Positions 50,101 to 63,578 of a stretch of DNA of 64,000 nucleotides are shown here, one piece after another; position 1 is the first letter of the stretch; every line of letters begins with the position of its first letter. Source of the DNA: Perognathus longimembris pacificus (taxonomy: Eukaryota; Chordata; Mammalia; Rodentia; Heteromyidae); NCBI RefSeq assembly GCF_023159225.1, contig NC_063162.1:95436880-95500879 (forward strand). Reading direction: 5' to 3'. The notes below the pieces were generated by a model. It saw only the letters and a list, made by a program, of their open reading frames with translations. It had not been told where the DNA came from and ran no database searches. The position numbers and the translations under genes are program-made.

Positions 50101-50945
50101 GCAGTAAACAGATTTGGGATTAAACTAGAACTGGAGACTGGATACCAGGATGCATATTGCAGTTATATTTGGAATACCTGATGTTTGGAACTAGTCATTG
50201 GAATGTCTCAAAATATTTGGTCAAATGACTTCCCTACTGTAAGTCAGTAGGTTTGGTTACTTTGTTTGAGTAGCTTACCAAAACTCTGTCCAATAGCACA
50301 ATTCCCTATAATTAAAGCAGAGAAGAAAGACACACTGTGTATGTATCTTTTTTAAAATTTGTACTTAATCATTGTGCTTCTTATGTAAATCATGTATTCT
50401 TTTATCTGCTCATTTTCCTTTTGAATTTTCATTTTCATATTTATACAAGATCCCATCATGTAGTATTAATACCATAATTTGTATATGTTGCAGGTGTTTT
50501 TATTTAAGTTTGTTCTCTGTGCTTTTAGTTCATATTTTCAGTTTTTAATCCATATAAACGTTTAGTTGCCTTTCTACAGTGAAATTTTGTTTCTTAGTAT
50601 TTTGTAATTTGTAGAAAAACCTTGACTATAGACTAGGATTATTAAAATACTAGATCATTTTTTCTTTCACATTTTAAACTTTAATCATTAAACCATCCAC
50701 TGACTCCCTTTGATTTTTTTTATAATTCACATGCAATTAAATAATGTGTACAATATAGAATCTTGCTATCTTGGGCATTTCTCCTTTCATCGAATTATTT
50801 GATTTCTCTAATAGATTATTTTGTATATCTTAATTCCCTAAATATTTTCTCAAAATTTAGTGAAATCTTTTAAACTTCACTGAATACTATCTCTGACATA
50901 TTGTTAGCATTTTGATTTTTTTAAATTAGTTTCATTGCAATGCTA

Positions 50946-51017
50946 CTGAAACACTGTGGTCTCTGAAATGAAAGGGAATCAGAACGTTGTCATGCCAGGG
51001 ACCACACTGTTTCTCAG
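50946..51017 (+). other. 72-nt near-perfect hairpin
   Basis: CTGAAACACTGTGGTCTCTG (50946-50965) pairs with the arm at 50996-51017, which starts CAGGGACCACACTG and ends TTTCTCAG. Eighteen contiguous positions contain one C-C mismatch and one G-T pair; a 2-nt bulge then allows more pairs at the base. Loop 30 nt. Size and shape resemble a microRNA precursor; a decayed palindromic DNA transposon is the main alternative. Confidence 0.5.
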
Positions 51018-51218
51018 ATGACAGATGAGAACTTATGCATGAGATCATTCCTCTTTTGTTCTCCCAAAGACCAAGGCCACAGTTAGTTACTCTAAATGGG
51101 AACATTGGCGCATCTGTAATGTTACCTGTCACTTAATTCTACTACTAAACTGCTACTCACATCTCTTTCCATGAAACTAATGAATCAATGGATTATTATT
51201 TTTCTTTTTGTGTCCATT

Positions 51219-51262
51219 ATGGAGCTTGTACTCAGGGCCTGGGTGCATCCCTGAGCTCTTTT
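51219..51262 (-). mobile_element. SINE fragment, antisense
   Basis: ggagcttgtactcagggcct and gtgcatccctgagctctttt match the antisense 3' end of the ID-like monomer, followed by (TTTTG)n. Confidence 0.6.
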
Positions 51263-54200
51263 TGTTTTGTTTTGTTTTGTTTCTAATGGCTGCTAATACT
51301 TCATTTAAAATAATATTGTTATTTTAATAAAGTATTGACACTATCCCACTATAAATGTTCCGGTTTCTGCAATGTAGCTGTCTCCTTTCTGATGGTACTT
51401 ATTATTATGTATTTGAATATATCAGTTGGAGGTATAAGTTAGTTGGAAGAAGGAATAGGAAATATAAATTGCACTCTTGTCCTTGAGGATAAGACTCTTC
51501 CCTTCACATCATTGTAATAAATATGCTCATTTATTTCACATAAATGCCTCAGATGTTAGTATAACTGATAGAAAGTTAATATCAAGTTTTATGCATACTT
51601 CTTTCATTGCTTGTTCTCTTCTCCACGTATCAAGAAATTACAGATGGTTTAATCTCCTATAATCTTTTAAGAGTTTAAGTACAAAATACCAAATATTTAT
51701 TGAAATGAAATGAAAGATAATATTTAAAATATTATTTAGATTCCCTATCATTCATCATAATTAGGTATATCGAATTGTTTTGGAAAAGAGAAAATACAAA
51801 AATATTTAGTTTTTTCACTTCCACTAAATAAAAAACAGATAACTTAAAAAATAAAACATAATAACTAACCTACAATCTCATCTCCCAAATATTAGTCATA
51901 TTTTAATAATAAATCCTTGGGGGCATATTCTATTAAAATGATTGTAAAACGTAGAAGATATGTAACAGCTTTCACAGATGTTGGTACTTTCCTAATTTAA
52001 AATATCATTTATCTAACAAATTTCACCATATTGTTATTTAAATAAAATCCCTCTTGAGTAAGAGCTTATGACTTTTACATATGTTTCTTGTTAGGAAATC
52101 ACGTCACAGAGATGAACAAAATCCTCAAAAGACTAAAATATATCCATCAGATTTCAACCCAACTGTGCTTGAACTATTCAAAAACTGTGAAAATCTGCTG
52201 CAGTACTTATGTTAAAATGAATCACCCAACTCAACCTTTTTTAAGGTTGCTAGTGCAGATGATGCAGCAAGTTCGCTCCCAATTAAATATGTAACTTTAG
52301 TTGTGACTGTGCTGGGTTCTGGAGTGACTGAAATTGGAAGCCTATTTAGCATATAACATGCTGGCAGTTAAAACCATATACTCACTTGCCTACGTTGAAG
52401 TTGCTTCTGCTTATACTAATAAGTGCATCATGCCACTATTTTGGAAAAAAATCTCAACTTTATTATTTGGAAGGAAAGAAACAGCTGGACAAATTACAGA
52501 TTATAGATCTACGTATCACTATTTATGCATCACTAAGTAGATTTCCAAAACATTTTTAAAAAAGGAGTAATTTCCATTTTAGAATACCATGTATTCACAC
52601 GAGTAAATACTATTTAACCATTGAAAAGTTAACTGTGAAATCATAGTATGGAAATATATATGATAAAACATGAGGAAATTTCTATGAATAACAATTGCTT
52701 TGTATTACAATAGCAATTTTTACAAGGCATTTCTAACATGGAAACTCTCTTAGGATGACTGATTATGGGTTTTCTTGTCTAACATACAAAAAAATAAAGT
52801 AAGTTTTCATGAGTTGGTTCTGGTGAAGTTGATAATTCTTATGTATACAAATACCAGTTAATGATTTTGCTTTGTACAAAAATCAAGTTCCTGATTAAAA
52901 ATATATATAAACTATTTACTTAGGTAGCTCCAATTTTCTATTGAGTATTAAGTTCCCTGGTACAAATTTACTATTTCAAAGAAACTAAATAATTATGGCT
53001 TCTGAATAAAGATAAGAAAAATTTTAATGATAACTATCTCAAAACCACATAAGAATGATAATGTACTAACCTAGAAACATGATTTAATTATAAATGATAA
53101 TAGAGAATAGTGTAGTACACATTCAAACAAAATACAGACAACAGTAATAAAAAGTGAAATAGTAACAGATGTAACCACAATATGACAATAAAATAAACTG
53201 ATTTATCATAAATTTATTCAATGGCTTCCAAATGCTAGGAACTAGTCATAGCATTCCCAAGTTATGTTGTAAAATTAAGTAACATATTTCTCGTAGCCTT
53301 ATACTCTAATGAAAAATGCTTATTAAACTAATAGCTAAGGTATATATTATATTAACTTGAAGGGTAGACAAAAGTTCGGCATTGGTAGAAAAAGTTGTAT
53401 GATTGTACTTTTAAATAGGTGAAGCAGGGATGAGCTCACACAGTACAGACATGAAGTATGTCACAGGCTGCATGATAATTACTGTGACTATAATAATTGA
53501 AATTATGCAGGATTCCTCCAGTACATGCCTCATGTCTCAGCATCCAGAACACTTTAACATTTACCTAAAAATTCTGCATTTTTAATATAAATATTATTAA
53601 TTGTTGCAATTCAATACAGTATATTGATGATTCATTTGGCAACCTTTCTACTTATTCTTCCGGATTTTACTAATTTATTCTCTAGCAATGTGCAAGACAC
53701 ATGTCCTAGAACATCCTTTTCTTTACTAGAAGTTCATCTCCTCTGTAACATAACCATAAACAAACATTCCCTAATCTTTTCCACACACAAAGCGAAGTAG
53801 TAGTTTCTTATGAAAATTTTGCATACCTGATATTCCAGCTATTCAGCCATAGTCTGTTCTCCCACATCATCCAGATAGTGGCAAAAAGCACACATATACC
53901 AGGTGAAGTGTAAATGACAATTGTGAGAAACCATAGGTTTGGCGTCCAACCATAGGTATGGTATTACTCCAGTCTTGACCCTAGAACTGGACCCCAACAA
54001 GGCACAGAAATGAGTAGCATAGGATCACAGACTATGCTGTACTCACTACAGAATGTATTTCTTGGTGGCAGCAAGTCCAGTTGGATTCCTGTGACTTGGA
54101 TCAGATGAGGGGCCTAAATATAGTCAGGAAAAACATGTCCCCATTGAAGCCAACATATACCTGATTTGTTAAAGTTATTATTAGTGAATCAGTGTGTTTT

Positions 54201-54795
54201 GGGTGTCTTGGCAACATATCTTCTTATAAAGTTCCAGACACTCTTTAAATGGTTCTGTTTATGTACAATATGCAGTAAGATAATGGCCAGGCTTCTTCAC
54301 CATTGATAGTAAAACTCATGATGGTAACTGCAGGTTTTATCTCCCTGAATCCTTACATACACAGGGTAAGTGTGTAAAGAGACAGTTGAGGGAGCCTGTA
54401 AAAACACAATACAGAGCTGTGTATTTTTCCATGGTACTTTTCTTTTCATTAAAATTTAATTTACAGCTGTAAGTATTTATGTCTGGTAATATTTTTATCA
54501 TAAAAGTGTTCAATGAAACTGTTCAAAACTGAAAATAGTTTCAAATGAAATAGTTCTGAATTTCTGTTTCATGAAGAGGGTTTATGATGAAATTTGTCAT
54601 GTGGCATCCTCCCTGTGAGCTCTTGTGATTGCAGTGGCCATGTGGACCCCACTAACTTATATGTGCTGGCGAATATCAGCTTCCACTTAAAAATTCATAC
54701 TTAATTCTCCATCCAAATGCAATCCCATCAGCTATGGAAAGTCCCTTTGCAAAACATCCTTTGAAAAGTGACTTTTAATTTGAATTACTTGCCTG

Positions 54796-55010
54796 ATAAC
54801 TCTGGGCCTGGGCACTGTCCTTGAGCTCTTCAGCTCAAGGCTTACATGCTAACTCTTTGAGCCCCAGTGACACTTGTGTTTTTCTGATGGTTAATTGGAG
54901 ATAAGAGTGTCACAGACTTTCCAACCTGGGATTGGGTTTGAACCATGAACCTCAGATCTCAGCCTCCTGAATATCTTGGATTACAAGCCTGAGCCGGGCC
55001 ACCCAGCTTG
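54796..55010 (-). mobile_element. SINE, ID-like plus 7SL-like, antisense
   Basis: ctgggcactgtccttgagct and gcttacatgctaactctttg, then cagatctcagcctcctgaat. Confidence 0.75.
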
Positions 55011-55389
55011 CTTTACTGTCATGTGTTAGAAGTACTTTCCTTGTGTTAGAAGTTCATACTGTTATAATTCTGATACCACCAGCAGAATATCTGTAAAAAG
55101 ATGGAGGAAAGACATCCTGTAAAGAATACTTCATAGAGAAAATCAGTGAATTTCTTGCTATGTGAAAATGCTGTCATGACCTCACTTATAAAGTTCGGCA
55201 CTAATGATACAATCATATGTTTCTGTGATGATCATTTGATTTCAGACTATGGTGGAGCTTACTTTATTAGAAAAACATGGTTTCTACTAAAGTAGGAATG
55301 AGGTGGGCTTTGAGTTGTTAGTAGGAGGATAATGAGTCATTCTTGTAGTAAAAGGAACATTTACATTCTACCATTTTTTTTAATACATA

Positions 55390-55618
55390 ATTCCTGGGTT
55401 CTCATGGCTTAGGCCTGTCATTCTAGTTCGTCAGGAAATCTGAGGATCACACAGTTTGAAACCAAACTCTGGGCAGAAAAATTCCTGAGATTCTTAGCGT
55501 CAATTAAACCCCCAAAAGCTGAATGAAAGTGGAGCTTTACTTCAAGTGTTTGAGTACTATCCTGGAGCAAAAAGGCTAAAACATAGTGCCCAGGACCTAA
55601 ATTCAAGCCCCATGGTCA

Positions 55619-55619
<1 letters not shown>
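55390..55619 (+). mobile_element. SINE, 7SL/B1-like plus ID-like
   Basis: ttctcatggcttaggcctgt and aaatctgaggatcacacag, then taaattcaagccccatgg at the end of the right half. It passes directly into (CA)n. Confidence 0.7.

Positions 55620-55661
<42 letters not shown>
55620..55661. repeat. (CA)n at a SINE 3' end
   Basis: About 20 uninterrupted units. Open frames of Cys-Val repeats on the other strand are artefacts. Confidence 0.97.
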
Positions 55662-55664
<3 letters not shown>

Positions 55665-58314
55665 TAATTGTAACATTATGTGCCCTGATGCATGCCTGTA
55701 GACACATACACTCAGACATACATGCATACACACATGTACATGTACATGCATACTCAAAATTATTGAGTATTTCTCCTACTTGCCCTGTACTTATCATTAT
55801 TCCTTTTCCAGATTTTCATTTTTTCCTAGTAGCTTGGTTCATCTTCCTTCTTATCTAACACCTGTCTCCATATTTACCAGCTAACTGAATCTTATACATT
55901 CTTATGTAATCAACTCATATGTGCTCATTTTTAGTTCAATTATCTAGTCTATATTTACAGCCTGAATTCAGTGACCTGAATTGTGTGGACTTGTTTTTTT
56001 CTTTCAATGCTCTCAGTTAGTTCAGTGAGATGAAGGATAAAGGGAAGATGCATTTAAAAATGTTGAATTGTTATCAGTTCCTGGTACATGGGATTAATTC
56101 ATAAATGAATCCTAGAGAATATGTGCAGGTGCTATATCATTTATAAAGTCAGTTTGATAGGGACAGTGATTGCATTTTATAATATAACTATCCCAATTTG
56201 TAGTGTTTTTTTTCCCAATGGATCTTACACAAAGTAACTTTTTTTCTTTATAGAACTCTAAATTTGTTTACTTTCAAACTTACTTCCTTATATCACATTC
56301 TAAGTTAACTCAGTGGAATTATCTTATGCATAATATTTTATTATCTTATTACTTAAGTATTAATAATAGAAAAAGAATGAGTTTAAGTAGAAAATCAACT
56401 TAAGGAACACTATTACGTCAGTGCTGCTGTATTTTAGGAATTAGTATTAAACAGTCATTTTTGTTCCATAAGCGATATCTCTGTATTTTTATACTGGAAA
56501 CAGTACAATCCTTTTCTGGAAGATGAAGAAGAATATGTAATTTCTGTTTTCCTTAGAACATCTTGCTTTATCTTTCATTTCAATCTCAGTCACTTAAAAA
56601 TATTCAGTCAATTCTACTTATATGTTAATCATGTAACTCATTCTTTAAATTACATTTGTAAATATATACCCTTACATTAGTAAATACATAACATGTAAAT
56701 ATCCATTAGTATTTTTAGGGAGAGAGATATATGTAGCATGACCATAAACTTCACTGTACATTTATATTACTGAATACAGTAAGTAAATACAGACTGCAGT
56801 GACCTTGCTCCTATTACAATGCAGGTAATGCCTAAAAATGAAAGTTCATTTGTATTTTTACATATAAATATACAATAAAAATTTAAATCCAAATGGCTTT
56901 TACTAATTATTCCATAATCGACCAATTCTTCATTCATGTAGAATAAGTGTTCCAATGAGCCAAGTAGATGAGGTTGTCTTTCTAGGCAGAAGATTGCTGA
57001 AAAAGGCAGATGAAAAGAGGAGAAAGAGGAATATGCTGTCCAAAGTTACTTTTCTTATTGAGTTAAAACCAAGAGACTTCCTTATCAGTCTGGCTCAGGT
57101 AACCAGGCATCTTCGGATTGGATAATGTGAATCTTCTACTTTTTGTAAACTAATTTATTACAAAATTCAGGTTACCTACACAATACTTAGGTCAAGAGTT
57201 CGATTCTGGTTTGGGCTGATTAGTGGAACCCTAGTGTAAAAGACTAGTACAAACACAAGGCCACCTGTAATATTTGACATCAGTTTCTTGGCTTTTAAAT
57301 ATTAATTTGATATATGTCTTATCATGTATTTCATTTGTAACTATTTACATATGTATATATAATTTATCATAGAAAAGTACACATTTTCCATTTACTAGAA
57401 AATATATTTTAACAAAAGATCTTTACACAATATTTTATTATAATTAAGAAATTATTTTCTATATGATAGTGAAATGTTTTTTTAACCAAATATTACTTTG
57501 TTTCATTCACTCAAAATCACTATATAGAAACTCAATATTCCTGTTAACATTAATTTACCAAAATTATTTACTATAGCCAAAGAAAAAATGTTTATATCGG
57601 ATTAAAGCATTTACTGACTCCTTATATCTAACCTTTTATTCACCGTTTGATGAGTTATCTTCATAGATTTAACAGTGAATAACTCACATTTCTCCCTCTC
57701 TTTTCCTTTTCTATCACTTTTCTAAAATACACATATATAAAAGCAATGGTTTTAGAGCTTTCAGAGCTACTGTAATAAATATTTTAATTATCAATCACTT
57801 GTAGTCTACTTTCTCTAATACTTAGTAAATAGTTCTGCCTATTGTGGTAACAGTATTAAGATATGGGGATCAATGAAAATTAATTCAATTTCAAAATAAT
57901 TATTCTACCATCTTATATTGGATGTACCATCCCAATACTACAAGTTTCCTTTCCATGCAAACATTTCTAAAGATGATCCATATTTATTAAAATGTGAATT
58001 TTCTAGTTCACCTAAACATTTTAACTTATTATTAAAGTACAGTAATTATAAAGAAGAGAAAAGAAAGGTGTGGGGATTATATTAAATTGGTAAATCCTTA
58101 CCTTGAAGCTGATCTTACAAAGAGGAAAATAAAATAGGCAGAAATAGAGATTAAATAACCTCCTCTATAATTTAACATATATGATATAATATACTTTATG
58201 GGACAAAATATCTTATCCATAGTTTTTTTAAAAGATCATGTAATATTAATAGACCATAAACATCTGTGAAGATGCAGTCTGGGTGTTAAAGAACAAGGTA
58301 GAATGATATGTGTG

Positions 58315-58410
58315 AAGGCAACATATCTGTAAACCAAGCTACTCAGGAGATAATGATGGAGAGAATTGTGATTGAGGTCTATCAAGGTACAAAGCTAGCA
58401 AGACCTCATA
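58315..58410 (+). mobile_element. 7SL/B1-like SINE remnant (weak)
   Basis: catatctgtaaaccaagcta and ctcaggagataatgatggag resemble the 7SL-like monomer; no right half seen. Confidence 0.4.
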
Positions 58411-60084
58411 AAAATTCCAATGAAGAAGTTATTATGAATATTTTTTTCTCAAATATATGTAATTTCAAAAACAATAGCTACATCACAAGCCAGAAATTAC
58501 TTTCTGAATTTAGTGAGGCAACTGTGAAGCCATTTAATCTTGTAAGTTTCAGAATAATATGTACATGTGTACATGCAAGGATGAATATGAATTGAGAAGA
58601 ATAAGAAGTAATAAGTATGCTTGTTTTTGCCTTTAAATGCTTAAATTAGAATTCTTAAGGCAAGCTCTTGAAGTAGAATTTTTTCCTTTATAAAACAAGA
58701 AGAGAGTTGATGATACATGAAAAAGTCAGTTTAGAACCTCCAATTTTGTGTTTCTTCAATATGAATAATACAAATATGAACAATAAAAATGAATAGCCAC
58801 TATGCATTGATATACTAAATTACTTATAAAATCCATGCTCATTTTGTTTTGGGTCAGTTTTTAATATAGACTACACAGGATGTGCACTGTTCAATAGACA
58901 TACATTTATATCACTTACATTCTCAAGTCTGATTTTGACCAATACCTAACTTTCATTATAGACATGGAAAAGTCTTATTTTTCACAATCAAATTTAAGAC
59001 TATAATCACAAGAAATACTTGCAAAGAAATTTTATTATAAATTTTCAAAATGAATCAATACTGTAATTTTCTATCTTAAATTACTTCGGTATGCTTGTAA
59101 AGGACTATTGTAATACACAAACAAAAATAACTAGTTCGTTGGAATACTTTTATCTCAACACTTACTTTAAAAAGATAGCAGCCTTCTGAGTCCTAGATGA
59201 AATGTACTGGCTACGTTGCTAGTGGCATTGAGCATCACAGCCTCACTACCACTTTTAATTGGGAGGAACAAAAATGCTGATCATGAGCTGTATTCTAGAA
59301 CAATTTTTAATTTTAATATACACTCTTATTCCCTCTACGAACAGTTCATCCAGGTGAACTAAAAAATATACTTTGGATAATTCACATTTACTAGAATGCT
59401 ATCCTAGGAGCTCTTGAACATTCCACATGGAGAAAACTGGCATACTTTCCCTTTCAAACATGATTGTAAGGTCCAGGATAACCACCGGTGTATTGACTTC
59501 CATTGAAAACAACTCAATTCTCACTCATCTCCTTCATCATTGTTAGAAGTTGTAAAAGTAAATGTGTATAACCATTGAGGAACATGAATAAATTTTTGGA
59601 GCAAATCATGTTTCTTTTTCATTGCAAAATGTTTATACACATTTACTTTTCAAAGGAACCTCTTTAAAGTGATAGGTGCTCCCAGTTCAGGTTTCTGCCT
59701 GTGTTCTCCACTTGTCTCGTTCCTTCCCAAGGAAAGGATGATCTATGAAATGTGGACATCACACCTGCAGGCCCGTGCAGCCTTCCTTTGTGATATGTCT
59801 ATGCCATGGAGAACTTTGCATTGGAATTCTCCCGTCTCTTGGATTTGTTCTGTCAGAGTTGAACTTTCTATCCCCAGTTTAGTAATAGACACTCTTCTGA
59901 ACTATCTATTGACCAGTTTTATAATTGAAGCTAGACCTGCTCTAGCTGTACAATCATGCTTTGATTTTTACAAAACTCTCCCAAAATACTGGGGATGAGA
60001 AAGTTGAAAAAATACAAAAGCATTTCCTGAGCTACAACAGATACATTAATAACTTATCAGTAATATACCACATTTATGTTTGCT

Positions 60085-60225
60085 CCCACAAATGTAATAG
60101 CCTCACAAAACAAGCAATATTATTTGTATTTTAAAGATAAGCACACAGAGATTCAGCATGAGTGCATAATGTTCCCCCAGTTTACTATTCAATGAGATAG
60201 CGAAATAAAGAATGAATGAATCCCT
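60085..60225 (+). repeat. MIR element, diverged
   Basis: attatttgtattttaaagat, aagcacacagagattcagc and a later cataatgttcccccag follow the MIR core order. Confidence 0.5.
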
Positions 60226-61008
60226 AAAGAAAACTGCATGAATTAAGTGGATTAAGTAATTGAGGTAACGTGAGGTCACTTTTTCAATCCATTTAGCAAT
60301 CAGTTATAGAGTAAGCTGCTCTGACAGTCACGTGGGGTTTATGTTTGGGGGTAGGATGCTGCTGGAGAACCAATGCTGACAATTTTAAAAAGAAAACCAG
60401 AATGAATAACTGATGAGACAGCATCATGGAGTAGAAGAACAATGGCGAGTCACATGGATGGATAGGCTTTCCGCAGAAACCATCAGCTCTATGGTAATGC
60501 TTCCACTGCTGGCATGCTTCAAAAGCTTCCATAAGCTGCAGTGTCAATTCGTTTGAAATGGAGCAAAATAGATACAATGGGTAAAACCTGACTTAGGAAG
60601 AATTGAACAACGTGTTTTTTTTTTTTTCAGAGATCATTTATGGTGTTTAAGAAATTATGTAAGTCCTTTCTCATAGACAAAGACTCACCAGAAATTGAAT
60701 AGTTATTTTTTATTTAAATGCTACCGGTTTTGAAAAACTAGAAAAATCATATCAAAAAATGTAAATGATAGTAAACTTAGCAACTTCTTTTTTGAGGCAA
60801 TATAATGTTGAAATAAATCAGAAGTGATATAAAATATAGTCATCTTTTTTTTTCCTATATATAGATACAGACTTTTAAGAAAAAGTTAAGAAGTAAAACG
60901 AAATTCTCTCCAAACTTAGTAACAGTGATTACATTGGGTGTGTGGAAGTATGTAAGGATTGTTTTATAAGTACCTTAAGAATTGTTTTATAAAAATGTAT
61001 ATACTTTT

Positions 61009-61178
61009 TTCTTATTTATTGTCAAAGTGATGTACAGAGAGGTTACAGTTTTATACATTAGGCATTGGATACATTTCTTGTACTGTTTGTTACTCCTCCC
61101 TCATTCCCTCCCCCCTCCCCCTTTTCCTCTCCCCCCATGAGTTGTTCAGTTGGTTTACACCAAACTGTTTTGCAAGTT
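61009..61178 (-). mobile_element. Young, very short LINE-1 3' insertion, antisense
   Basis: 170 bp of L1 3' end, from ttattgtcaaagtgatgtac to caaactgttttgcaagtt. A perfect 18-bp target duplication flanks it, AAAAATGTATATACTTTT at 60991-61008 and 61179-61196. Confidence 0.96.
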
Positions 61179-61789
61179 AAAAATGTATATACTTTTGAAT
61201 CGTGAAAATAAATTTATAAATAACAATTATTCATGATGAAATACTATAATGGAAATAGAAATAAAAAGTTAGTAGTTTCACCTAAGATCCATACTCAAGA
61301 AGCTGAAATCTAAGGATCAGAGTTTGAAATTCTATGTACACTTGTATACAGAAATATACTGGAATTCTGTACAGGCTAAACAGAAATAGTTGTGATTATA
61401 CAATTTTAGAGATTCCTAATACTTTTTATTATTAGCATGTACTATCACTGCACATTTAAAACCAAACAATCATTCAGAAAAAATATAGGCAATAGACTAT
61501 TCATAGAATCAAACTACAAGAACCAACACTAGCAACAAAATTTTACTATTAATATTGGTGGATATAATATTTAAATAGTTATAGTGCATCAAAAACTATA
61601 AAATAATACACTTTACAAAATATATTTATAAATAGAAATTTAGAAAATGCATTGAAGAAAGTTAAAAGTATATCTAAATATGTAGAATAATTCTTTATTT
61701 GTGGATAAGGAAACATGACAAAGATGTCATTCAAAATCAATGCTTAATCCAACAATAGTTCAATTCTCCTGGATTTTTATTTGATCTTT

Positions 61790-62085
61790 TTATTTTTATA
61801 TTTTGAATTAATTTTTGTCATAGTGATATAGATGGACTACAGTTACATACGTAAGCTAGTGAGTATATTTCTTGTAAAATTTGTTACCTCCTTCTTCATT
61901 TTTCTCCCACCTTTCCTCCTCCCCAAACATCTGCCCTCCCCCTCCTGTGATTTGTACAGGTAACTTGAAAAATTTTGTCTTGTTAATTTCACTGTTGCAA
62001 TGGTTCACCCTTAATCCTTTGTCTCACCATTTTGATGTTCCCCTTCCTTTCCCTAATTGAGATATACATATTCTTGTGGATTATC
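61790..62085 (-). mobile_element. Older LINE-1 3' end, antisense
   Basis: tttttgtcatagtgatatag, gactacagttacatacgta, ttgttacctccttcttcatt and cctttgtctcaccattttga in L1 order, diverged. Confidence 0.7.
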
Positions 62086-62380
62086 ATATATTGGCTTTAA
62101 AACATAAATAAAAAATCATGGAAACATAATATCTAAGAGTCTTCAATCCTAATGAGACACAGACTTATAGGAATAATATACTAATTCTAATAGTTAGGTC
62201 CTGACATATCTATTAATAAAACAGTATCAGATTTTTAATTGTCATTTGTATAAAATAAATTTAGAATGAAACATGCATGCTATAATTTAAATAATTCAAT
62301 ATACGAAAAGAGAGGTCACAATTGTTAGGAAGAAAACAGTTTCTTATAGTACTTCAAAGGGAAGAGAAAGCAGAATACAT

Positions 62381-62456
62381 AGAAGAAAAAGGAAGAAAGG
62401 ATAGAAAGATGAAAGGAAGGATGAGAAGGGAGTAGGGAAGAGAAAAGAAAAGGATG
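62381..62456 (+). repeat. Purine-rich (GA/GGAA) tract
   Basis: About 76 bp almost entirely A and G, made of GAAA and GGAA units. Confidence 0.85.
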
Positions 62457-63578
62457 GTAAGTAGTGCGGAAGATAGGTAGGCAGGCACAAGGATGTCTAC
62501 ATTATCACCATAATAATTCCTATGTCAAAATATAACAGAAACATTAAAAGAATGCAGAATTTATTTCTGACCTCTAAGTAAGAAATCTTTCTTTTTTTAC
62601 AGGAGTCGGGTTAAAAATATTATTTATTCATCAAAAAATAGATTTATTTGAATACAATAAAACTAAAATCTTTCACGTTTAAATGATCATGAAAGAAAAA
62701 GTTCAACTTCTAAAAGATATTTGAAAAATTATAAACCAAAAATGTTCTGAATAAAGAGGAGAAAATAATTTTTACCAAGAATAGTGAAAAGAAAATAGAA
62801 GGATTTTTTTTACTGTAATAAATAGGAAAGGCAAGGAAAAAGCATTTCTTGAAAAAAGTAAAGATTATTTACATCACAAGTGTTAAGAACAATAGACTCA
62901 ATCGAGAAGTCCACTGTATACGATCACAACTACTTTGAGAAACACACTGGTATTGTAATATTGTTGGCATTGTTATAATTGTATTAATATCATATATATT
63001 GCTGCATTTTACTATAATAGTAGTCACTGCTCATTAGCACTCGAAAGCATATCTACATACATTTTTGTAAGAAATCTAAACTAACCAGTCCATATCAATA
63101 TAGTATTTCATATAAGCATAGAAGTAAATAAGAACACTTACACATGGAAAGAATTTCAGATACAAAACTGATGGCTTTTAATATCAATTCTTTGTTAGAA
63201 AAGCAAAGTATCTTGATTATGGCTACACGTCAACCCACTATTTAGAATAGTACCAACCTTGCACAGCATTATAAGGCAAGCTGCAGAGGTAGATGTCATT
63301 GTCTGAAAATATTCTCTTTCCCAGAATGGGTAGTACATGTGGGATGTATTATAGTGTGTATGTGTATAATATAAGCAAATGAAGTAGTAAGAGACCAGAA
63401 GAGAATATTTGGAAGTGACCTACAGTAGGGTATATATTCACAGGAAATACATAAACAAATACATGGAGGTTTCATCTTTAAAATACCTGTAGGTTAAAAA
63501 AAAATAAAAAGATCTGTAGGTATGATCTCAGAAGACGGGTTTAATATACTTTCTGCTATGCGTATAAAACCACACAGC

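Noticed and set aside
55557..55797. Cys-Val repeat proteins
   Set aside because: Translation of a (CA)n microsatellite; the same applies at 2538-2753.
57188..57222. tRNA-like B box (gagttcgattctgg)
   Set aside because: No A box or cloverleaf can be built upstream; isolated resemblance.
58308..58595. 95-codon open frame
   Set aside because: Begins in a weak SINE remnant and continues in unassigned AT-rich DNA.
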